A stretch of DNA of 24,237 nucleotides. Origin: Bacteroidales bacterium UBA1769 (lineage in GTDB: Bacteria > Bacteroidota > Bacteroidia > Bacteroidales > UBA932). The stretch spans positions 12,091 through 36,327 of the forward strand of contig DCGV01000005.1 of NCBI GenBank assembly GCA_002314725.1, written 5' to 3'. Shown here piece after piece: positions 15,564 to 21,671 of the stretch (the first letter of the stretch is position 1; each line of letters begins with the position of its first letter). The position numbers and the translations under genes are program-made. A model generated the notes under the pieces. It searched no databases. It saw nothing but the letters and a program-made list of their open reading frames with translations, and was not told the DNA's origin.

Positions 15564-16728
15564 CTTCTATTTTTATCTTCTCTCCTTCAGAAATCCTATT
15601 TATAGCAGAATAAGGCCCAATAACTACTAAATCCTCATCAGATAGGCCTGAAATAATCTCAACTCTTTGAAGATTACGTATTCCACTTGTAATCTCTCTT
15701 AGCTCTGCAATCTTCTCTTTATTGACAATCCAGATATACTCTTTATTATCCTTGGTGAAGATTGCATTTGTTGGAATTGTTTTGATATCACTCTTCTTAT
15801 CCACTATTATTGAACCCGATGCTGACATCCCTGGAAGAAGCATCTCTTCATTAATACCTGATATGAATGAATGAGAATCAATCAAAATTCTGACCTCAAA
15901 GGTACTAACTTGCTCGATGTTTGCACCAATATTTTTGGATGAATTTGCAATTTTGTTAATAAATCCATAATAATTCCTATCTGGGAATGCATCAACGGTA
16001 ATCTTTACACTGTCATTTATTTTTACTTTAGGAATATCGTTTTCATTAAGATTCACTATCAATTCCATCCTATTCATACCGACTATTTGAAACAACTCGG
16101 TTCCTGCCATTTGACTTGTTCCTACCACACGTTCTCCTATCTTGACATTCATTCTGGAAATAATACCGCTCATTGGTGCCTTGATATATGTTTTGAGATA
16201 ATTCTCTTTCGCCTCCCTCAATGCCGCTTCTGCTGTTTTGACATCATATTGACATGAATTCAATTGAGCTAATGAGATATTGTATTCATTTTCGGAAATC
16301 TCTTTCTCCTCTAACGAGATGTTTCCTTGAGTGAATAGTATCAAACTTCTTTCATGATTCTCCTTTGAATGATTCAATTCAATACTCTGTAAATCCATTC
16401 TGGATATGGCTGATCCCAATGATGCCTCTGCTCTTTCGACAAGTGATTCGTAAAGATCAGGTTTGATTCTGATGATAATATCGCCATAATTGACTTCATC
16501 ACCTTCGTTGTAATTAATATCAACTATCTCCCCGGATACTTCAGGAGAGATGGATATCGATTTGGTAGGTTGTATTTTTCCATTGACAGGAATTGTTTTC
16601 TCAATGGTTTCAACTGTGGGATGAGAACATTCTACTACTATGACATTACCTCTATTTTTGTGTGCGATGTAAGCGATTAGAGATAATGTGACCAGAATAA
16701 TTATGACTATGGCTTTTTTGTGCTTCAT
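15556..16728 (-). CDS. MacA/RND-type periplasmic adaptor subunit
   Basis: 390 residues from the ATG at 16728; a TTG nine codons earlier lies inside tolC and is unlikely. The order is: one N-terminal membrane anchor (IVIIILVTLSLIAYIAH), a first barrel strand (TIPVNGKIQPTKSISISPEV), a lipoyl half (GEIVDINYNEGDEVNYGDII), a long helical hairpin (about 90-170), a second lipoyl half (IKAPMSGIISRMNVKIGERV), then beta-barrel and membrane-proximal domains. This is the classic adaptor of RND/MacAB pumps, bridging an inner membrane pump and TolC. No RND pump or MacB permease is adjacent; the nearest inner-membrane transporter is the C39 ABC exporter about 1.8 kb upstream, beyond tolC. It starts 2 nt after tolC and overlaps tsaB. 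Confidence 0.9.
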   Translation of the reverse strand: MKHKKAIVIIILVTLSLIAYIAHKNRGNVIVVECSHPTVETIEKTIPVNGKIQPTKSISISPEVSGEIVDINYNEGDEVNYGDIIIRIKPDLYESLVERAEASLGSAISRMDLQSIELNHSKENHERSLILFTQGNISLEEKEISENEYNISLAQLNSCQYDVKTAEAALREAKENYLKTYIKAPMSGIISRMNVKIGERVVGTSQMAGTELFQIVGMNRMELIVNLNENDIPKVKINDSVKITVDAFPDRNYYGFINKIANSSKNIGANIEQVSTFEVRILIDSHSFISGINEEMLLPGMSASGSIIVDKKSDIKTIPTNAIFTKDNKEYIWIVNKEKIAELREITSGIRNLQRVEIISGLSDEDLVVIGPYSAINRISEGEKIKIEDE

Positions 16729-16730
16729 GA

Positions 16731-18056
16731 TTATAAAGAGATTTTTTTTCCGCAATAACAGTCAATTATTATTAGTTGAAACAGGTATTGAAGTGATAGC
16801 TGAAACAAATTGGATTTGGTTTTTATCATTGAATTGTGAGCAATTATTAGATCCATTGCCGTAGCTGCACCTGTTTCATATCGTTTCTGCATAGCGTAAT
16901 ATGCATCCTCCGAACTTTTTACGCCATCTTTCATCGCTTCACGGCTGTCGTAATATCTATTTGCATCCACTATTGCATTACTGATTTTATTCTGTAGATC
17001 TGTTTGAACCTGCCTTCTTTCAATATTCGCATAACTTAAATTCAATTTTGTCCTTTTTACTTGAGAATAGGTACTATATAATCTGAAAAGTGGTATCTGA
17101 AGAGAGATCCCAACAGTTGGATTAATGTTCGCTTTCAGTTGTTCCGAGATCTTTTCATTTGAAGAGGATCCAAAATATGTCATATATCCCAGTGATAACC
17201 CTATTATGGGCATAAGTTGTGATCGTGATTGGTTATAGTTCAATTTGGCAATTATTTGTTTCTCCTTCGCAATATTAAGTATGGGGGAGCCTTCTAAATA
17301 TTTTGAAATATTCCCATCTAAAGAAATCATCTCTTTTTTATCAATTATCTCGTAATCATATATAGGAATCTCTTCAATAGAGCCCCATGTCAATCCAAGA
17401 ATCTGTTCAAGTGCCATCTTCTTTGAGATGAGCTGCCACTTCGCATCGATGAGTTGTACCTCTGATTCTGATTGTTTTGCAGAGAGTTCCAGAATTGCAC
17501 TTTGAGGTTGTTTACCCATTCTGATAAGTTCTTTACTCTTTCCAATTTGTATAGTTATTTCGTCGAGCTCATTTTGAGCAATCTTTAACATCTCCCTTGA
17601 CAGTAATATTTCAAGGTATGCCTTGATTATCTGGATATTGACATCCTCTTGAAGGGATTGTTCCTCATATTGTGACAATTTAAGTTCTGCTCTGCTGATT
17701 TTCGATGAGTATATTTTCTTGAACCCATCAATAATAGGGATCGAGGTGGATGCTGACAATGCTAGAGAGGAGTTCATCTTATTTTTTATGACGATTAGCT
17801 CCTGCATGTCCACAGACCTTCCCCAGCTATAATTCCTATCCGCATAAACGGCTATTTCTGGAATATAGTTTAGATTGGATTGTGTGACCTCGACTCTTTG
17901 TTTCTCTATTTCAATGTTGCTCTTTTGAAGCTGGATATTATGTGTTTCTGCATATTCCAAGCAATCCTCCAAGGTCCAAATGCTTTGACCATTCATTTTT
18001 ATAGTGCTCAATATCAGTAGAGTAACAATGAATAGTGTTTTTTTCTCTCTGTTCAT
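16731..18056 (-). CDS. TolC family outer membrane efflux protein
   Basis: 441 residues with an N-terminal signal (TLFIVTLLILSTIKMNGQS) and two outer-membrane-efflux repeats rich in long helices. WTLEDCLEYAETHNIQLQKS opens repeat 1 and is typical of Bacteroidota TolC-like proteins; RYETGAATAMDLIIAHNSM marks repeat 2. It should form the trimeric outer membrane channel of a tripartite or type I system. It begins 8 nt after a hairpin with a U-rich tail (18064-18120), so expression probably depends on read-through from the peptide genes upstream or on control by that hairpin. The adaptor gene follows after 2 nt. Confidence 0.9.
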   Translation of the reverse strand: MNREKKTLFIVTLLILSTIKMNGQSIWTLEDCLEYAETHNIQLQKSNIEIEKQRVEVTQSNLNYIPEIAVYADRNYSWGRSVDMQELIVIKNKMNSSLALSASTSIPIIDGFKKIYSSKISRAELKLSQYEEQSLQEDVNIQIIKAYLEILLSREMLKIAQNELDEITIQIGKSKELIRMGKQPQSAILELSAKQSESEVQLIDAKWQLISKKMALEQILGLTWGSIEEIPIYDYEIIDKKEMISLDGNISKYLEGSPILNIAKEKQIIAKLNYNQSRSQLMPIIGLSLGYMTYFGSSSNEKISEQLKANINPTVGISLQIPLFRLYSTYSQVKRTKLNLSYANIERRQVQTDLQNKISNAIVDANRYYDSREAMKDGVKSSEDAYYAMQKRYETGAATAMDLIIAHNSMIKTKSNLFQLSLQYLFQLIIIDCYCGKKISL

Positions 18057-18063
18057 AATACTG

Positions 18064-18120
18064 AAATAAAGACCGGAAGAGTCACAGGCGTATCAGGGAG
18101 GGGCCTATGCCCTTCCGGTC
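18064..18120 (-). terminator. Terminator or attenuator between precursor genes and tolC
   Basis: On the minus strand GACCGGAAG (18112-18120) pairs with CTTCCGGTC (18071-18079), a perfect 9-bp stem around a 32-nt loop with a small inner stem (AGGC/GCCT). TTTATTT follows at 18064-18070. It lies 29 nt after the second precursor stop and its tail ends 7 nt before the tolC ATG. Confidence 0.7.
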
Positions 18121-18149
18121 AGATAAAGAAATTATTTCATGTCAGATTA

Positions 18150-18317
18150 CTAGAAACCTTTTGTGAATAACTTGGATATAAACTTACACACTACACCCAG
18201 TGCATAGCCGATTAGATAAAGGACGTTTTGAGCCTCCTTATCGACGCCTCCAACTACATACAACGATTCACGTTCATATACAGGACGGAGTCCGATAGTT
18301 GTAAATCCTTGAATCAT
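18150..18317 (-). CDS. Double-glycine-leader bacteriocin-like precursor, peptide 2
   Basis: 55-residue open frame, ATG at 18317, TAG at 18150-18152. The leader (residues 1-24) starts MIQGFTTIGL and ends SLYVVGG, a good peptidase-C39 cleavage site with Val at -4. The predicted mature peptide is 31 residues: VDKEAQNVLY, LIGYALGVVC, then KFISKLFTKGF. It has a hydrophobic central helix, net charge about +2, one Cys (core position 20) and a GxxxG motif (GYALG, core 13-17). It lies 12 nt after peptide 1 and shares leader length exactly with it. No modification enzyme is nearby, so an unmodified class II-like peptide is inferred. No homologue is recognised. Confidence 0.82.
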   Translation of the reverse strand: MIQGFTTIGLRPVYERESLYVVGGVDKEAQNVLYLIGYALGVVCKFISKLFTKGF

Positions 18318-18329
18318 AATGCCATTCTA

Positions 18330-18509
18330 TTATATTAAGCCCCAACCGTTAGCGAAGCCGCTTACAAGTTTTGGTATGTAGTTAACAATGAAATCTACAA
18401 CAGCCTTTACGTTCTTCATCAGATTGTCCCAGCTGACTCCGCCTCTACACTGAAGTTCGGAAGAATTCATCTCCATCAACCCCAGTTCAAACATTTTTAT
18501 TTCTTCCAT
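18330..18509 (-). CDS. Double-glycine-leader bacteriocin-like precursor, peptide 1
   Basis: 59-residue open frame, ATG at 18509, TAA at 18330-18332. The leader is 24 residues: acidic and Met-rich (MEEIKMFELG, then LMEMNSSELQCRGG), in the style of Bacteroidota GG leaders. The core of 35 residues begins VSWDNLMKNVKAVVDF and ends in SGFANGWGLI. It is an amphipathic helix-like peptide with two Trp, net charge about +1, a mid-core Pro and a GxxxG motif (GFANG, core 27-31). The gene lies 45 nt after the C39 transporter gene and 12 nt before peptide 2, on the same strand. Position -4 is Cys instead of the usual aliphatic residue. No homologue is recognised. Confidence 0.84.
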   Translation of the reverse strand: MEEIKMFELGLMEMNSSELQCRGGVSWDNLMKNVKAVVDFIVNYIPKLVSGFANGWGLI

Positions 18510-18554
18510 AATTTAAAGGTTTAATAATGATTCCGTACTTTAATGGTGACGGTG

Positions 18555-20639
18555 TTAACCAATATGTGTGTGCACGCTCATATCAAAAACCAGATCTGCT
18601 ATCTTTGCATTGTCATTTTTGTGTGTGATCATAATGATGCTCTTTCCAAGACTCTTCTGTCTAATAATCTCATCGAGTATATATCTTTGAGAACCATCGT
18701 CAAGAGACGATGTGGCTTCGTCAAGAATAATGATTGCAGGATCTTTATACAATACTCTGGCAAATGCGATTCTCTGTCTCTGCCCGCCGGAAAGTTTGCA
18801 CCCTTGTTCTCCAATTTTTGTGAGAATTCCCATTGGTAAAGTGTTGATAAATGATTTCATACCGAGCCTATCCAATATTGCGGCAACTTTGGAAATGTCT
18901 GGATCAGTACTGAAACATGTGACATTTTCCAAAATGGATCCATTCATCAATGTTGTGTTTTGAGGTACTATTGAAATATAATCTCTCCAGGCTGAAAGAT
19001 TGAAAAGATTGATGTCAATATCTCCAAGTGTAATCTTTCCAGTTGTGGGTCTGTAATCCCTCATCAATAAAGAGGCGAGGGAACTCTTCCCGCATCCGCT
19101 TTCACCTTGAATAGCCGTGATCTTACCCTTCGGAATAAGCAAGCAAAAATTGTGAAGAAGAGTTTCACATCCTGAATAGGAAAAAGAGATGTTTTGAAAG
19201 TTAAGATCATCGGCGCACTCAAGGGGAAGCTCAAAAGTATTTGTACCTTCCGGTTCCATGTCAATGATATCAAACAGCCTCTCTGTTGAAATCTTCGCCT
19301 CATTAACTGCATTGTTGATGCCTGCCAGTTGGCTCAGCGGTGCAGAGAAGAAGGTGGTCAGAGAGTAGAATGAAACCAATTCACCTACTGACAACTCTCC
19401 ATTAAAGATAAACAGTGAACCTGAAATCAATAACAGTAGTGTCAATACCTTTGAAATTGCATCAGAGGTTGTGGAAAAAAGGCCCAGATACTTGCCTCCT
19501 TTATATATTTTATCAGCCAGTTTTACATATTGTTTTTCAATCTTTGAGAAAAAGAACTCTTCGTTCCCGAAATATTTAATAGTCTGTACTGCAGTAATCC
19601 CTTCAACAGTCCTCTCCTCGAAGATTGCAGCATTTTCAATCAATTCACGATTCACTCTTTTGTTTACTCTATTGGCAATAGCAAAGAGAATTACATATAG
19701 CGGTATGAATAACAGTGTCATTAATGCAAGTTTCCAATAGAAAGTAAACATAAGAGCAAATGATACCAGAAGTGTAATAGCACCTGTAACAATCCCCGCG
19801 ACATTCTCTGTCAGGAATACCCTGATTTTTAAAATGTCTCCAATCCTGGAATTAAGCTCTCCGGCGCCCCTTTGCTTAAAGAAACTCAAAGGGAGATTGA
19901 ACAGATGCCTTATATAAGTTAAAATCAATTTACTGTCTATTTTTGTCCCGGCTTTTAAAGTGAAAACCAACCTGCTGTATCCAATAATCAATGCACACAA
20001 CATCAGTCCAAACATCAATAATCCAACTTTCAACAGGGCGCCATAACTGTTGGATGGCAATACATTGTCAATTATCTGTTGTAAGAACAAAGATGTACTG
20101 ATACCGACAATTATGTATATGATGGCTCCGATAATAGAGAGAGAAAGCTCTTTCCAAGTGTACCTGATAAGTTCATTCAGACGACTCGATATCGATGTTT
20201 TTTGCCCTCGGCTACCGCGGAAATCCGGATCTGGGGTCATGATGAGGAGATATCCACTCCATTGCTCCTGCAGCTTATCAATTGAAATCTTGCGACGTTC
20301 GCCAATTGCCGGGTCCATTATCACTGCGTGTCTACGCTCCATTTTATACAACACAACGAAATGAAGATCATTGTTTTCAGTCAGGATATGGAGTATGGCC
20401 GGGATTTTGAGTTTATATAGAGGATCGATACTCTTCTGCTCTGATTTTAAAGCTTTTGCTTTGAATCCCAATTGTCCGCACGCATCAATGATGCCTTTAA
20501 AACTCGTACCTGTTTTGTCAGTACCCGATGTCTCCCTTATGATGGTCAATGGAATATCTATTCCATACCATGCTGCTACGGAAGCGAAACATGCTACTGC
20601 ACAATCTGTTGCATCGTGTTGTTTAATATTCGTTGACAT
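18555..20639 (-). CDS. Peptidase-C39-containing ABC transporter (bacteriocin exporter)
   Basis: 694-residue PCAT. Domain 1 (about 1-135) is a peptidase C39 with Gln7 and Cys13 in QHDATDCAVACFASVAAWYG, His93 in NDLHFVVL and Asp109 in VIMDPA, so the protease is intact and not a degenerate C39-like domain. Domain 2 (about 160-450) is a six-helix ABC exporter core, with the family block LNSRIGDILKIRVFLTEN. Domain 3 has Walker A GESGCGKSS (near 511), signature LSGGQRQRIAFARVL, Walker B IIILDEATSSLD and H-loop ITHK. Such proteins cut leaders after Gly-Gly and export the core across the inner membrane. The two precursor genes follow directly, and a 52-residue membrane protein gene precedes it. A hairpin (20653-20719) sits just upstream of its start. 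Confidence 0.95.
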   Translation of the reverse strand: MSTNIKQHDATDCAVACFASVAAWYGIDIPLTIIRETSGTDKTGTSFKGIIDACGQLGFKAKALKSEQKSIDPLYKLKIPAILHILTENNDLHFVVLYKMERRHAVIMDPAIGERRKISIDKLQEQWSGYLLIMTPDPDFRGSRGQKTSISSRLNELIRYTWKELSLSIIGAIIYIIVGISTSLFLQQIIDNVLPSNSYGALLKVGLLMFGLMLCALIIGYSRLVFTLKAGTKIDSKLILTYIRHLFNLPLSFFKQRGAGELNSRIGDILKIRVFLTENVAGIVTGAITLLVSFALMFTFYWKLALMTLLFIPLYVILFAIANRVNKRVNRELIENAAIFEERTVEGITAVQTIKYFGNEEFFFSKIEKQYVKLADKIYKGGKYLGLFSTTSDAISKVLTLLLLISGSLFIFNGELSVGELVSFYSLTTFFSAPLSQLAGINNAVNEAKISTERLFDIIDMEPEGTNTFELPLECADDLNFQNISFSYSGCETLLHNFCLLIPKGKITAIQGESGCGKSSLASLLMRDYRPTTGKITLGDIDINLFNLSAWRDYISIVPQNTTLMNGSILENVTCFSTDPDISKVAAILDRLGMKSFINTLPMGILTKIGEQGCKLSGGQRQRIAFARVLYKDPAIIILDEATSSLDDGSQRYILDEIIRQKSLGKSIIMITHKNDNAKIADLVFDMSVHTHIG

Positions 20640-20652
20640 ACGGTTCTGTCCT

Positions 20653-20719
20653 AAAAGGGGAGCAATCCAATCGCCTCTGACCTATCTGCCATTCAGTCAA
20701 TTCTCCAGCACAGCTCCCC
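20653..20719 (-). terminator. Hairpin with short U-run just before the PCAT start
   Basis: On the minus strand GGGGAGC (20713-20719) pairs with GCTCCCC (20657-20663), followed by TTTT (20653-20656). The loop is 49 nt with a possible inner TGAC/GTCA stem. It begins 6 nt after the 52-residue gene and its U-run ends 13 nt before the PCAT ATG. Four U residues make a weak terminator, so attenuation or translation control is more likely than full stop. Confidence 0.55.
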
Positions 20720-20725
20720 AGAGCG

Positions 20726-20884
20726 TTATACATAATAATAAATTGATACAAAGGATAGTATTATTGAGAATACAACAGTGAAAAGGTATATTCCAATAAA
20801 TAATTTACTAGGTTTTGTCACCAGTGATTCCGTGGTGAATTCGATTTGATCGAGTGAGATGAGATTTTGTCTTTTTGTCTCCAT
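20726..20884 (-). CDS. 52-residue one-helix membrane protein (HlyD N-terminus-like)
   Basis: The ATG at 20884 gives 52 residues; a TTG at 20911 would add nine. The N-terminal half is polar (METKRQNLISLDQIEFTTES), then come VTKPSKLF and one strong membrane helix (IGIYLFTVVFSIILSFVSIYYYV) ending exactly at the stop. The layout resembles the first 50 residues of HlyD-type adaptors found with C39 transporters in Bacteroidota, which continue from this helix into the periplasm. It could be a truncated adaptor remnant, a genuine accessory subunit, or a small immunity protein, as these are often tiny membrane proteins. It is the first gene of the export locus, 86 nt before the PCAT gene. Confidence 0.65.
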   Translation of the reverse strand: METKRQNLISLDQIEFTTESLVTKPSKLFIGIYLFTVVFSIILSFVSIYYYV

Positions 20885-20908
20885 TGTATTTTCCTTCGGT
20901 TCGTGTTG

Positions 20909-20916
20909 CAAAGGAA
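20909..20916 (-). promoter_or_regulatory. Candidate -7 box for the bacteriocin locus
   Basis: On the minus strand TTCCTTTG (one mismatch from TAnnTTTG) lies 24 nt before the ATG of the 52-residue gene. There is no TTTG 19-21 nt upstream, so the promoter may need an activator; palindromes lie further upstream. Confidence 0.35.
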
Positions 20917-20949
20917 ATCCATTCGAGAGCCAAATTGCACCCGAAATCT

Positions 20950-20967
20950 CAATTTTATATAAAATTG
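20950..20967. repeat. Perfect 18-bp palindrome upstream of the bacteriocin locus
   Basis: CAATTTTATATAAAATTG reads the same on both strands. Its centre lies about 46 bp upstream of the candidate -7 box, in the position of an activator site. It is A/T rich apart from the ends, so chance is possible. Confidence 0.5.
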
Positions 20968-20983
20968 TAAATGTGTTAGAAAA

Positions 20984-21004
20984 TAAACTTTTTAAAAAAG
21001 TTTA
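20984..21004. repeat. 10-bp inverted repeat between cvpA-like gene and bacteriocin locus
   Basis: TAAACTTTTT and AAAAAGTTTA flank a single A. It is 30 nt after the stop of the CvpA-family gene. It might be a weak terminator for that gene (TTATTTT follows on the minus strand) or a second operator for the locus downstream. Confidence 0.4.
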
Positions 21005-21034
21005 ACGAAGTATGAAATAGTAAACATTACCGGC

Positions 21035-21523
21035 TTATTTTGTAAGGTTTACTAACTGAGGGAAAATGTGTTTCGCGAAGTTGAGGAGCGGTGAAAACAG
21101 TTTAGATTCCTCAATTTTCTCCTTTGGAACGGCTTGTATCAAGTTATTGATAGAGTCGATGAAATAGATGAGAGTAGAGATGATTATAGCGGTTATAAAA
21201 AGAGCTAGGAGAATGCCCAACAACCTGTCGACCCAGCCAAGAAGTGAGACCTTGATTATCTTGGAGATGACTCCTCCCAATAGAGTGAAAACTATAGCGA
21301 CAATACAGAATATTACTATGAATGAGATTAAATTGAGCCAGAATCCTTGAAGTGAAGTCCGCTCTGAAATAAAGGTTGAGACTATATCTGTAAATCGTAG
21401 TGAAAGAGTGATTCCGAAATAGATGACACATATAGCAACAATCTGTTTTACAAGGCCCTTGCTGATTCCCATATATATCGCAGGAAGGAAACAGCAAACG
21501 ATGATAATATCAATTACGCACAT
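21035..21523 (-). CDS. CvpA family membrane protein
   Basis: 162 residues with four hydrophobic helices. The N-terminal pattern IDIIIVCCFLPAIYMGISKGLVKQIVAI and the later SLLGWVDRLLGILLALFITAIIISTLI are the conserved CvpA features: a GxxKG turn and a VDRxLG segment before the last helix. The prototype is needed for colicin V production in E. coli, but the family is widespread in bacteria without colicins and is linked to envelope homeostasis. Here it lies immediately upstream of a colicin-V-like export locus on the same strand, separated by 150 nt with inverted repeats. Co-function is possible but not proven by the sequence. Confidence 0.88.
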   Translation of the reverse strand: MCVIDIIIVCCFLPAIYMGISKGLVKQIVAICVIYFGITLSLRFTDIVSTFISERTSLQGFWLNLISFIVIFCIVAIVFTLLGGVISKIIKVSLLGWVDRLLGILLALFITAIIISTLIYFIDSINNLIQAVPKEKIEESKLFSPLLNFAKHIFPQLVNLTK

Positions 21524-21551
21524 CTTGAATTCACTTAAGACAATAACACTC

Positions 21552-21559
21552 CAAAATTA
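21552..21559 (-). promoter_or_regulatory. -7 box for the CvpA-family gene
   Basis: On the minus strand TAATTTTG fits TAnnTTTG, 28 nt before the start codon. No clear -33 TTTG at 19-21 nt, so the call rests on one element. Confidence 0.35.
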
Positions 21560-21588
21560 ATAAATTATTGCCATTATTCCTCTATTTC

Positions 21589-21620
21589 TTTGGCTTTTAC
21601 ATCGTAAATAAGTATCTTTG
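21589..21620 (+). promoter_or_regulatory. Promoter of mutA-mutB
   Basis: TTTG (21589-21592), a 20-nt spacer and TATCTTTG (21613-21620) match the Bacteroidota consensus exactly. The predicted leader before the ATG at 21672 is about 45 nt and A/T rich. Confidence 0.82.
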
Positions 21621-21671
21621 CAAGATTGCATGAAGAATTTTTAAAAACACAATAAATTAAACTTATAACAC

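Noticed and set aside
18543..18839. 98-residue plus-strand ORF over the C39 transporter gene
   Set aside because: Antisense shadow of the NBD coding region; no recognisable features and the opposite frame is unmistakably real.
18150..20639. Lanthipeptide or other modified-RiPP locus
   Set aside because: No LanM/LanB/LanC, radical SAM, YcaO or other modification enzyme lies in the locus, and the cores lack the Ser/Thr/Cys pattern of lanthipeptides.
20640..20690. 13-codon ORF starting inside the hairpin before the PCAT
   Set aside because: Too short, lacks a GG leader or hydrophobic core, and lies within a better explained stem-loop.
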